From Clostridiales bacterium mt11 (GTDB taxonomy: Bacteria; Bacillota; Clostridia; Tissierellales; Tepidimicrobiaceae), in assembly GCA_001282665.1 (NCBI GenBank), contig LN874948.1:88985-152984 (forward strand): 64,000 nt of DNA. The letters run 5' to 3'. How positions within the stretch are numbered: position 1 is the first letter of the stretch; every line of letters starts with the position of its first letter. The translations under genes were made by a program, and so were the position numbers. Shown here piece after piece: positions 53,175-62,166 of this stretch. Below the pieces are notes generated by a model, which did not search any database, was not told where the DNA came from, and saw only the letters and a list, made by a program, of their open reading frames with translations.

Positions 53175-55520
53175 ATGGATCATATACCACAAGTTGGAGT
53201 AAGTACTCCTAAAAAAGAATCTTGGGATAAAGTTACTGGACGTGCAAAATACAATGGAGATAATATTACCTCCAATACTTTACATGCTAAAATCTTAACC
53301 AGTACCCATGCTCATGCAATTATCAAATCCATTGATACAACTAAAGCAGAAAAATCCAAAGGAGTTCAAGCAGTAATTACTGGGGAATATCTTCCTGTTT
53401 TAACTGGTTCTATTATAGAAGATAGACCTCCTATTGCAAAAGATAAGGTAAGGTATTTTGGAGAACCTGTAGCTGTGGTTATAGCTAATACAGAAGAAGA
53501 AGCCTCTTATGCCACAAAACTTATCAATATAGAATATGAACCGTTGCCAGTCATAAATTCTATTCAAGATGCCATGAGAGAAGATTCTATATTAATACAC
53601 GAAAATTTAGGTCAATATCATCATCCTAGCGTGGAAGCTAACCCACGTTTTAATACCAATATTGCAGGTTGCACTAAGATAAGAAAGGGGGATGTTGATA
53701 AAGCATTTAATGAGTCCTACATAGTTTTAGAACATAATTATTCCCTACCCCAATCAGATCATATAGCTATGGAAACTAGAAATGCTACAGCAGAAATACT
53801 ACCTAGTGGAGAAGTAATAATCAATACTTCATCTCAAGCACCTTTTGCAATAAAGGAAGAATTGAGTAAGGTATTTGGACTTTCTAAAAATAAAATTATA
53901 GTACGGACTCTTCTAGTAGGTGGTGCCTTTGGTGGTAAAGCTACAGTTCAATTGGAATTTATAGCATATATAGCTTCTTTAGCAGTTAATGGTTGTAGAG
54001 TTAGAATTGCCAATACGAGAGAGCAGGATATCTTCAGTTCTCCTTCTAAAATAGGTATGGATGCAAAGATTAAGATAGGTGCTTCCAGTGAAGGAATAAT
54101 AAAGGCATTAGAAGCTACCTACTTAGTAGATTGTGGTGCCTATTCTGATACAGGCCCTCGTATGACTAAAGCTATTGCTAGCTCCTGCACTGGTCCCTAC
54201 AATATAGAAAATGTCTATTGTGATGCCTTTACCGTATACACAAACCATATATATGTAACCTCTTATAGGGGATTTGGTCATGTAGCTGCAACCTTTCCCA
54301 TAGAAAGATCCATAGATAAATTAGCAATAGCTTTAAATATGGATCCCTTAGAACTTAGATTGAAAAATGCTATAAGGGAAGGAAATACTACCCCCACCCA
54401 ATGCAAGGTGACTTTAAGTAATACTGGAAATATAGCAAATTGTATTAATAGATTAAAAACTATTATCAATTGGCAAGAAGGTCAAGTAATCCAAAATGCT
54501 GATGGTACCATTAAGGCTAAAGGTATGGCTTGTTTTTGGAAGACTTCCAATTCTGGACCAGATGCTATCTCCGGAGTAATTCTAAAACTAAACTCAGATG
54601 GTGGAATAGATGTAAATTTTGGCGCAGTGGAAATTGGTCCTGGAATGAAAACCACCATATGTCAAATAGTAGCAGAAAAAATGAAAATGGACATAAACAA
54701 CGTTGACTCTTTTATGGGAGTAGATACTCAAATTAGTCCAAAACACTGGAAAACCGTGGCTAGTATGACTACCTTTATGGCAGGAACTGCGGCCATTAGG
54801 GCTTGTGATTCATTAATTAAACAGCTAAAATCCATAGGCTCAATAGTGCTTAGATGTACTCCCGAGGATTTAGATGTGGCAAATCAAATGGTTTTTTTAA
54901 AAGATGATCCTAGTGTATTTATCCACTTTAAAGATATTTCTCATGGATATAAATACTCTGATGGTCCCTCCATTGGTGGAGAAATTATTGGCTATGGAAA
55001 TTATATAATGAAGCATTTAACTCCCTTAAATCCTGAAACTGGGCAAGGAAAAACAGGACCATCAATAACCGTAGGTGCACAGGCTGTAGAAATAGAGTAT
55101 AATCCAATAAAATATGATTATAGATTATTAAAGGCAGCTACTGTTATTGATGTAGGGAAAGTTATCAATCCTAGTGCAGCTAGAGGGTTATTGATGGGAG
55201 GAATGAGTATGGGCTTAGGCTTAGCTACTAGAGAAGAATTTGTCTATAGTTCCCAAGGTGAATTACAAGACTCATCCCTTAGAACCTATAAATTAATCCA
55301 TTTTGGACAGCAGCCAGAATATTTAGTAGAATTTTTAGAAACGGAACAAATAGATGCCCCTTTTGGTGCTAGAGGTTTAGGCGAACACGGTATTATTGGA
55401 ATACCTGCGGCTTTTTCCAATGCCATCTCTATTGCTTCCAAAGTCGATTTTGATACTATGCCCATATTCCCTGAAACCATATGGAAAGCTAAAACCGGAG
55501 GTAAATATGATTCCCTTTAA
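53175..55520 (+). CDS. Molybdenum hydroxylase large subunit (xanthine dehydrogenase family)
   Basis: 781 residues. Mo-pterin domains with VGGAFGGKA, the active-site region SYRGFGHVAAT and the catalytic Glu in APFGARGLGEHGIIG. Oxidises a purine or other N-heterocycle or aldehyde. Where xanthine dehydrogenases usually read RGFGGPQ this has RGFGHVA, so the substrate may differ. First of three co-directional subunit genes. GGAGG precedes ATG. Confidence 0.85.
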   Translation: MDHIPQVGVSTPKKESWDKVTGRAKYNGDNITSNTLHAKILTSTHAHAIIKSIDTTKAEKSKGVQAVITGEYLPVLTGSIIEDRPPIAKDKVRYFGEPVAVVIANTEEEASYATKLINIEYEPLPVINSIQDAMREDSILIHENLGQYHHPSVEANPRFNTNIAGCTKIRKGDVDKAFNESYIVLEHNYSLPQSDHIAMETRNATAEILPSGEVIINTSSQAPFAIKEELSKVFGLSKNKIIVRTLLVGGAFGGKATVQLEFIAYIASLAVNGCRVRIANTREQDIFSSPSKIGMDAKIKIGASSEGIIKALEATYLVDCGAYSDTGPRMTKAIASSCTGPYNIENVYCDAFTVYTNHIYVTSYRGFGHVAATFPIERSIDKLAIALNMDPLELRLKNAIREGNTTPTQCKVTLSNTGNIANCINRLKTIINWQEGQVIQNADGTIKAKGMACFWKTSNSGPDAISGVILKLNSDGGIDVNFGAVEIGPGMKTTICQIVAEKMKMDINNVDSFMGVDTQISPKHWKTVASMTTFMAGTAAIRACDSLIKQLKSIGSIVLRCTPEDLDVANQMVFLKDDPSVFIHFKDISHGYKYSDGPSIGGEIIGYGNYIMKHLTPLNPETGQGKTGPSITVGAQAVEIEYNPIKYDYRLLKAATVIDVGKVINPSAARGLLMGGMSMGLGLATREEFVYSSQGELQDSSLRTYKLIHFGQQPEYLVEFLETEQIDAPFGARGLGEHGIIGIPAAFSNAISIASKVDFDTMPIFPETIWKAKTGGKYDSL

Positions 55521-56343
55521 TTTTGATTATTATAAACCTAATACTTTAGCTGAGGCTATAAATTTATATGCTGAATTGGATTCCATAGGAAAGTCTCCAA
55601 TATACTATGGCGGCGGCACTGAGTTTATCAGTATGGCAAGAGTTCATAATGTATATACCGAGGCTGTAATAGATATAAAAGATATTCCAGAATGTAATAT
55701 ACATGTATTGAAAAACAATAAATTAACCATAGGTTCCGCCATAACCCTTACTGATATTGCAATTGAAAACTATTTTCCCTTACTCAGTCTTGCAGTTAAA
55801 AGAATTGCTGATCATACAATACAGGATAAAATAACCTTAGGAGGAAATTTAGCTGGGACCATTATATATAAGGAATCCATACTTCCTCTTATGGTGGCAA
55901 ATGCTAATATAGTTTTAGTGGGAATAAACGGCAGTAGAACAATTCCCATAATGGATGTGTTTTTTAAGAAAATGAAAATTTCTAATGACGAATTGATAGT
56001 TCAAGCCATTATAGATGAAAAATATTTAACTCTTTCATCCATTCACGTGAAGAGAACTAGAAATGAAAAAATAGATTATCCACTAATTACCTTAGTAGCA
56101 CTAGTAGAACAAGGTAAAATCAATATAGCTTTTAGTGGTCTATGCGATTTTCCCTTTAGATCTAAGCTATTAGAGGATATTTTAAATGATAAAAGTCTTC
56201 CAAAAGATGAAAGGATTAATATGCTCATTCAAAATATTCCTTATAAGATATTAGATAATTTGGAAGGCTCATCTGAGTATAGAAAGTTTATGCTACACAC
56301 GATGATAGATGAAACTTTAGAAAATCTTCAGGAGGTTATATAA
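55507..56343 (+). CDS. Molybdenum hydroxylase FAD-binding subunit
   Basis: 278 residues. FAD phosphate loop YYGGGTEFISM and ITLGGNLAG. ATG 55507 (MIPFNFDYYKP) has GGAGG upstream inside the end of the large-subunit gene (14-base overlap). Carries electrons from the iron-sulfur subunit to NAD or another acceptor. Confidence 0.9.
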   Translation: MIPFNFDYYKPNTLAEAINLYAELDSIGKSPIYYGGGTEFISMARVHNVYTEAVIDIKDIPECNIHVLKNNKLTIGSAITLTDIAIENYFPLLSLAVKRIADHTIQDKITLGGNLAGTIIYKESILPLMVANANIVLVGINGSRTIPIMDVFFKKMKISNDELIVQAIIDEKYLTLSSIHVKRTRNEKIDYPLITLVALVEQGKINIAFSGLCDFPFRSKLLEDILNDKSLPKDERINMLIQNIPYKILDNLEGSSEYRKFMLHTMIDETLENLQEVI

Positions 56344-56813
56344 TGCTCAAAATTTTAAGTAATACTACTTTAACTTTAAATATAAATGGAGAAGATAGAG
56401 AAGTAGTTGCTAAGCCTTCAGACACATTATTATATACCCTTAGAAACATAGGATTAACTGGTGCAAAACCTGGTTGTGAAAATGGAGACTGTGGTGCCTG
56501 TACTATTTTAGTGGATGATTGGCCTATTAAATCCTGCCTTATGCTCACAGTAGAAGCCATAGGCAAAAAAATCACCACCATAGAAGGACTAAAAAATGCT
56601 CCTATTCAAAATGCCTTTGTGGAAAATTGGGGTTTCCAATGTGGATATTGTACATCTGGATTTATAATGGTATGCCATAGTCTTTCCATTCACCATCCAA
56701 ATGCAGATGAACATACAATAGAAGAATGGCTGCAATCCAATCTATGCAGATGTACCAGTTACCAAGAAATTCGTAACGCTGTAAAGTCCATTTTAAAATT
56801 AAATACTACATAG
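56343..56813 (+). CDS. Molybdenum hydroxylase [2Fe-2S] subunit
   Basis: 156 residues. Plant-type cluster cysteines CENGDCGACTILVDD...SC and the second, all-helical cluster domain CGYCTSGF and CRCTSYQEIR. Its ATG overlaps the FAD-subunit stop (TAATG). Completes a three-subunit enzyme. No cofactor maturation genes are nearby. Confidence 0.92.
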   Translation: MLKILSNTTLTLNINGEDREVVAKPSDTLLYTLRNIGLTGAKPGCENGDCGACTILVDDWPIKSCLMLTVEAIGKKITTIEGLKNAPIQNAFVENWGFQCGYCTSGFIMVCHSLSIHHPNADEHTIEEWLQSNLCRCTSYQEIRNAVKSILKLNTT

Positions 56814-56866
56814 AGCAAAGGAGCATATTTTCGTATAATTTTAATATTACAAATTTATGTAAGCTT

Positions 56867-56900
56867 TAGGACATAAGTTTAATTATTAATTTGTCCTTAT
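56867..56900. terminator. Possible terminator between converging operons
   Basis: AGGACA and TGTCCT arms with an AT-rich, partly paired interior; no clear T run. Weak call. Confidence 0.4.
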
Positions 56901-56976
56901 AGCCACATAATTCAGACCATATCAAAATACCTATTATTAGGTTTCTTCTTCTGAATACTAATTCTCAAATATATAT

Positions 56977-57729
56977 TTAAAAATATTTACTAAACCAATC
57001 CACTGTCAACTTAACCACTATATCAAAATGATCAAGAAAGCTATGGTCTGCTCCATTAATAACTTCTAATTGGGAGTCAGCTGAAAGTAGGTTAATTGCT
57101 ACCTTTGATCTTTCATAAAGCAAATTTTCTTCCTCATCATTATTACCATGTATTAGCAAGATAGGACATTTAACTCTTTTTAATATTTTCTTTTGATTAA
57201 TTAGTTCAAATCCTTCTAATATTTTTCTATCAATTATAATTATGTCCCTTCTTTCTTCATATGTATATTCTGTTATATATCCTTTTTCCTTCAACTCTTT
57301 CATTTGCTCTTCCGTAAAAAAATCATTCCAGTTATATTTCATGAAACCAGTTAAAGCCCCCGATAAAGCCATTGTTACTATTTCAGAAACGTAACTTTTC
57401 AAACAAATTAGAGTTCCAAGGCTATGTCCGTATAGAGCAATCTTTTTATATCCCTTTGATTTTACATATAAAATAGCAGATTTTAAATCATCTACTTCCT
57501 TTTCAATAATCAAACTATCATTATCGCTTTCTCCGCAACCACTAAAGTCAAAAGCTAAAGCATTAAAACCATACTCATTGAAAGCTATAACAAGTTTTTC
57601 AAAACGCCCCTTCGAATATTTATTAGACATAAAACCATGACACATTATGATTATTGATTTTGAATTAGATGAATATAGGTTCCCAATTAATTCCAAGTTT
57701 CTTGAATTTTTAAACTCTACTCATTCCAT
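56977..57729 (-). CDS. Alpha/beta hydrolase with an early in-frame stop
   Basis: Serine hydrolase: CHGFMSNKYSKG, nucleophile GHSLGTL, acid in LIHGNNDEE and His in GADHSF. The site GAGGAAAG and ATG at 57729 read ATG GAA TGA, then GTA GAG TTT AAA in the same frame gives VEFKNSRNLELIGNLY, which looks like the family's normal N-terminus. So either TGA is a nonsense mutation at codon 3, or translation begins at TTG 57696 (239 residues) without a visible SD. Active-site residues are kept either way. Confidence 0.7.
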
Positions 57730-58555
57730 TGTCTTTCCTCGTAAAGATCTAATCCAATGTTAAAGTTCAACAATATATAAGCGCTTGCTCCCTACAATAT
57801 GTAAATTAATTTTAATCACTACATATATAAGATACAGAAAATGATTCTTTTATATATTTAAATATATAAAAGAAGATATAAATTCGTCCTTTTCTTTTTA
57901 TAAATTTAAATACTTTCTTAAGAATGAGTATTTAGATAAATTGCTTAATCAATAGCGCAAATTGCACCGTTTCTATTGATAAATACCCTAATATTCATTA
58001 GCCCTAAATCTAATAAGGATAATACATCTAATGATAAATAAAATATAAATAAGAGTATTAATGCAATATCTTAAATCATGATTATAACCTTTATACTCTA
58101 AATACAGTAAAATTAAAAATAATATGAGCATAACAGAATCTAAAAAACAATCATAAAATACCATTTTCTATTATTTCTAGCCACTTTACCTTTTTTAACT
58201 TTTCTTAAGAACTTTATTATTTCTTTTAAATACAGTATTGATAAGAGCATAAATAATATCAATGATATCATTTTACTTATAAACTCATTTCATATTACAG
58301 GCAAGCACTCAAAATTGATGCTTGTTTATAATACTTACCTTAAATCTAATAATTTATATATCTTTTATCCTAACTACAATTAAAATAATCAATGCGACAA
58401 TAAAATTAAAAAAATATCTGAAATAAAATATTATCTATTCCCTAAATATAGTATTGACATAATTATAGGCTTTGCTTGTAATATCACTTCCACTTATAGA
58501 TCACCGCTTGTACTAAATTAGGCTCCTCCGACAATTGATTTGAATTATTATCAAT
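57730..58555. other. Long AT-rich gap with one doubtful small ORF
   Basis: Mostly without coding potential. A 58-codon minus-strand frame (57988-58164) encodes a hydrophobic peptide starting MVFYDCFLDSVMLILFLILL with a second hydrophobic stretch, but the upstream site is weak. No RNA structure recognised. Confidence 0.35.
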
Positions 58556-59350
58556 TCACTTATTGTTTTGATTCTGCGTTTCAATCATAGTAGATATTTC
58601 AAAAGGGCATAATTCAAAAAACTTTTCTTGTCCCTCTTTAGTCATATAATCAATAGCAGCCATAACCATACCATAATCATTAGTCTGTTCTACATAATCA
58701 AATATTATTTTATCCATTCCATCTAAGGATATATATTCTAAAGATTTATATACACAGAAAAATTCTTTAGTTTCATTTGTATAAGAAAATACTAATTCAT
58801 CAACCCTTTCTGTTGACATATTCGGAAACAACACCATGACTAAATAGATGTCATTAGTACGGTCATACCATTCATCTGCCAACAAATCGTAATATCTTTT
58901 ACTATCTGCTTTTAAAATACTTTTATCAACTGTGTTGTCAATATATTCTAAAGCCTTTTTAGTGTTTTCAAAAACAAATTTATTACCACCATTTTTTTTC
59001 ATATAAACAGATACTATTCTCTCTATTCCTTCTGAAGTCATCTGCGGAAGCATAAGATCGATTTCTTTAGTCCACATACCCGACATATTAATTATTTGAT
59101 ATGCCTTTTTATCGCTTTCATTATATTGTTTCTGTGTGTTTGACGTTTTGTCAGTAGATATCTGGTAGTTTTTTTGATTTCTTAATCTTAGATCAATTAT
59201 ATTAGCATAAACTGTATTATTTAACACATTACCATTTATGACAACATCATTGTCTACAATCTTCTTATTCTTTACAAACAAAATTACAAGTAAAACCGTA
59301 AAAGCACAGAAAATATAATTTAAAACTAATTTAAATGATTTACTTTTCAT
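58556..59350 (-). CDS. Membrane-anchored protein with helical repeats, unknown
   Basis: 264 residues: a short cytoplasmic start, one N-terminal membrane segment (LVLNYIFCAFTVLLVILFV) and an extracellular part with at least two to three related helical units (MTSEGIERIVSVYMKKNGG, MSTERVDELVFSYTNET, MSGMWTKEIDLMLPQ). Not recognised. Resembles extracellular tails seen in some clostridial membrane proteins. Ribosome site AGGAGG present. Stands alone. Confidence 0.6.
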   Translation of the reverse strand: MKSKSFKLVLNYIFCAFTVLLVILFVKNKKIVDNDVVINGNVLNNTVYANIIDLRLRNQKNYQISTDKTSNTQKQYNESDKKAYQIINMSGMWTKEIDLMLPQMTSEGIERIVSVYMKKNGGNKFVFENTKKALEYIDNTVDKSILKADSKRYYDLLADEWYDRTNDIYLVMVLFPNMSTERVDELVFSYTNETKEFFCVYKSLEYISLDGMDKIIFDYVEQTNDYGMVMAAIDYMTKEGQEKFFELCPFEISTMIETQNQNNK

Positions 59351-59620
59351 ATTAACTCCTCCTTACTACCTAGCTTTTCTCATTAATGGGTCGTATAGTA
59401 TTTAGTTGTGTTGAATATATGTTTTTTTACTAAATTCCTATTAAACATTTTAGAGGGTAGTGGCTTAAAAGTCAGATAAAACATTGGCAAAACGTTTATT
59501 CCGAATCTTATAGTTATAAAACTCATAAAGTTTATTACCAGATATATACCCATTATTAAAAATTGTATTTGTTTCCCTAAGGATAATTATTTCATATCTA
59601 TCTATTTTACAAAACATACT
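59351..59620. other. Gap without recognised features
   Basis: AT-rich, no ORF, no clear hairpin; nothing supported. Confidence 0.5.
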
Positions 59621-60190
59621 TTAACTCCTCTTGCGAAAAATATAAGTAACAAAAAATCCTCTATCATCTGGAGTCTCAATATATTTAATTAAGTCGAAGG
59701 ACTCTTTTAAATCTTCAAAATCAGTTGGTTGAATTAAATCTTCTTTCTTAATTTTAGAGTCAACCTCATGCTTATATCCAAAACCACAAATAAATAAAAT
59801 ACCCCTATCAGTTATATGATTCTTTATATCTTTAAATTGATTTTTATGTAATCTATAATGATTAATCAAGATATTATCAAATGTTTCAATATTATTTAAA
59901 GAGTTTGGCATACTCAAATCAACTTTCATTGTTTTAACTAAATAATTATTTCTTTTAGCAAACATATTCAATCGTTCAAGGGCTTTGCTACTAAAATCTA
60001 TTCCAGTAACTTTAAAACCTTTTTCAAGTAAAAACAAAGAATTCCTACCATCACCACATGCCACATCAAGAACAGTACCTTTTTTAAAATAATCTATATT
60101 TTCAACTACCGATTTTTCTGGACTTAATGGGTTATCATTTCTATTAGCAAACTTTTCATTCCAATATTCTTTATTCCCCATATACTCCAT
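59621..60190 (-). CDS. Class I SAM-dependent methyltransferase
   Basis: 189 residues. YWNEKFANR start and motif I VLDVACGDGRNSLFLLEKG, then GIDFSSKALERL. Similar to the tellurite-resistance/TehB-like small methyltransferases. Target unknown. Its ribosome site (minus-strand GAGGAGGATAAGAG) is intact, but the second IS110 element was inserted just upstream of it (core at 60205), so its native promoter is cut off. Confidence 0.82.
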   Translation of the reverse strand: MEYMGNKEYWNEKFANRNDNPLSPEKSVVENIDYFKKGTVLDVACGDGRNSLFLLEKGFKVTGIDFSSKALERLNMFAKRNNYLVKTMKVDLSMPNSLNNIETFDNILINHYRLHKNQFKDIKNHITDRGILFICGFGYKHEVDSKIKKEDLIQPTDFEDLKESFDLIKYIETPDDRGFFVTYIFRKRS

Positions 60191-60244
60191 CTCTTATCCT
60201 CCTCGTATAATAATGTTATAGCTATAAAACTATATTTTCTTTTC

Positions 60245-60425
60245 TATCTCACTACTCTTGTGAGATAATAATTGTACAGATAGGGGTCGTAGTATTCCTC
60301 CTTGAAGCGTTGTCTTCCTTAAAAAGGGTTACGCCTCTTCTTTACATCTGTATGCGAATGAGCTGAAGAATACCTAGTTACTGAATATCTAACGAGGTTG
60401 TATTGCTGTAAAGCAGAGAGGTTCT
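60245..60425 (+). ncRNA. Predicted bridge RNA of IS110 copy 2
   Basis: Hairpin ATCTCAC/GTGAGAT, then stem TACAGAT (60275-60281) with ATCTGTA (60346-60352), the same spacing as TATTAGA/TCTAATA in copy 1 but different bases. The loop holds CCTCCTTG (60297-60304), matching the left flank CCTCCTCG (60198-60205) with one wobble, and TAAAAAG (60320-60326), reverse complement of CTTTTTA right of the element. AGCTG (60361-60365) matches its own right end. Ends approximate. Confidence 0.72.
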
Positions 60426-60463
60426 AGTCTTTATCTGTAAATACTCTAAAAGCTGGTGATTTT

Positions 60464-61642
60464 ATGTTTTATGTTGGTATTGACATTGCTAAGAAAAACC
60501 ACGAAGCTTCTATTATTGATTCTAATGGTAAGCTTTTGGATAAAAGTATTTCTTTTTCAAATTCTGAGTCTGGTAGCAATAAGCTTATTGCCTTACTTAA
60601 TAAATTTGAAGCTGATTCCTCCAATGTAATTATTGGAATGGAAGCTACTGGTCATTATTGGCTTAGTCTTTATTCTCATTTACTGGAGCTTGGATTTACT
60701 GTTTATGTTATTAACCCTATCCAATCAGAAGCATTCAGAAAAATGTATATTAGACAAACCAAGAATGATTCTAAAGATTCTTTTATCATAGCCCAAATCA
60801 TGCGTTTCGGTGAGTTTTCAACTACTTCTTTAGCTGATGAAGATATTATGGCTTTACGCCAACTTTCTCGCTATCGTTTTTCTTTAGTAGATGAATGCTC
60901 AGACTGGAAACGCAAGTGTATTGCATTGTTAGATCAGGTTTTCCCTGAGTACTCAAAACTTTTCTCAGATACCTTCGGAGTTACATCTAGAGAGTTACTC
61001 TCTAAATATCCTACTCCTGAGGATATACTTTCTATAGATACCGATACTCTTTCTAAGCTTTTATCTGAAGCAAGTAGAGGTCGCTTTGGTATCTCTAAAG
61101 CCTCTGAAATACAAGAGTCTACTTCTAATACTTTTGGTATTAGTTTTGCAAAGGATGCCTTTGCTTTTCAAATTAAACAAATTATTGCCCAAATTAATTT
61201 TATCGAAGAACAGTTAGAAGAACTTGAAAATGAGATATCTACTTTACTTCATAGAACTAACCAAGTTATCACTACAATAACTGGTATTGGTGATGTTCTT
61301 GGTGCTGTTATCATTGGTGAAATTGGTGAAATTTCACGTTTTGAATCTGCATCACAATTAGTTGCCTATGCTGGTCTAGATGCTTCTGTAAAACAATCTG
61401 GCGACTTTGTCGGAACACAAACCAAAATATCTAAACGGGGTTCTCCTTATCTTCGTAGAGCAATTTGGCTTGCTGCTACTGTTGCAGCTTTTAAAGATCC
61501 AGCACTATCTTTGTACTATTAGGCTTTAAGGGCACGTGGCAAACATCATTTAACAGCTATAGGGGCTGTTGCAAGAAAAATGTGTAATATTATCTTTGCT
61601 GTACTTACAAATGACAAACCCTATGTCCCAAATATTCGTTAA
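60464..61642 (+). pseudogene. IS110-family transposase with a premature TAG
   Basis: Reads to TAG at 61520-61522 (352 residues), then continues in frame for 39 more codons to TAA at 61640 (ARGKHHLTAIGAVARKMCN), matching the end of the intact copy-1 protein. RuvC-like motifs (GIDIAKKNHEAS, GMEATGHYW, KNDSKDSFIIAQIM) and the serine motif SKRGSPYLRRAIW lie before the TAG. Confidence 0.85.
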
Positions 61643-61732
61643 GGCTACAAATATTTGTCCTTATATCTAACCTAAATCAGCCTAATTTTCTCATTTCTAA
61701 TCTAGGCTTATTTGTTTTGCTTGATTTTACAT

Positions 61733-61800
61733 AAGAATTTATGGCAGGTTTTGTCAGGGGGCTCTTTTTCCCTTGACGGGTTCTGACAGAAATTCTATAA
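61733..61800 (+). other. Long imperfect hairpin in the right end of IS110 copy 2
   Basis: AGAATTT pairs with AAATTCT, then TG-CAG with CTG-CA, then GTCAGGGG with CCCTTGAC around a T-rich loop. Not present in the same form in copy 1. May be a transcription barrier or RNA structure. Confidence 0.6.
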
Positions 61801-61849
61801 TTACAAAGGCAAAATAAATTCGATTTGCTATTGACTTTTAATAGCTGGT

Positions 61850-62166
61850 CTTTTTATATATTTTGCCGTATTTTACTAAGTTTCAATTCTAAGCGTATTT
61901 GCTCACTAAATTAAAAAATTTAAATTTGCTTTAATAATATAAATAAAGATAATTATCTTGTAAAATAAATACAGGGTAATTATCTTTTCGATTACTTTAT
62001 CCTAAGAGTATCATTTAATGTATTCAATTTCAATATAAATAACTATAAAATTATCCAACTTCTCCTATTGATGATATTTAAGGATATTACCATAAAAAAC
62101 ATTGATTTGGAATTTAGGATTGATATTCAATTATCTTTATTAATTATTATTTATAAATAATAGTAC
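61850..62166. other. Gap between IS110 copy 2 and the carboxypeptidase gene
   Basis: AT-rich with no ORF; an inverted pair TAATTATCTT / AAGATAATTA around 61949-61986 may be a weak terminator. Confidence 0.4.

Larger units (their letters stand above)
60205..61849 (+). mobile_element. IS110-family element, copy 2 (related to copy 1)
   Basis: Left end GTATAATAATG and right end AATAGCTGGT by alignment with copy 1; core GT at 60205-60206 and 61848-61849. The transposase carries a premature TAG. Inserted immediately 5' of the methyltransferase ribosome site, in the opposite orientation to that gene, as copy 1 is relative to the TIM-like gene. Confidence 0.82.

Noticed and set aside
55396..55506. 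N-terminal extension of the FAD subunit
   Set aside because: Lies fully within the large-subunit gene in another frame; ATG 55507 has GGAGG and the family start.
57721..57729. Selenocysteine at the TGA of the alpha/beta hydrolase
   Set aside because: No hairpin resembling a SECIS just downstream, and the position is not catalytic in this family.
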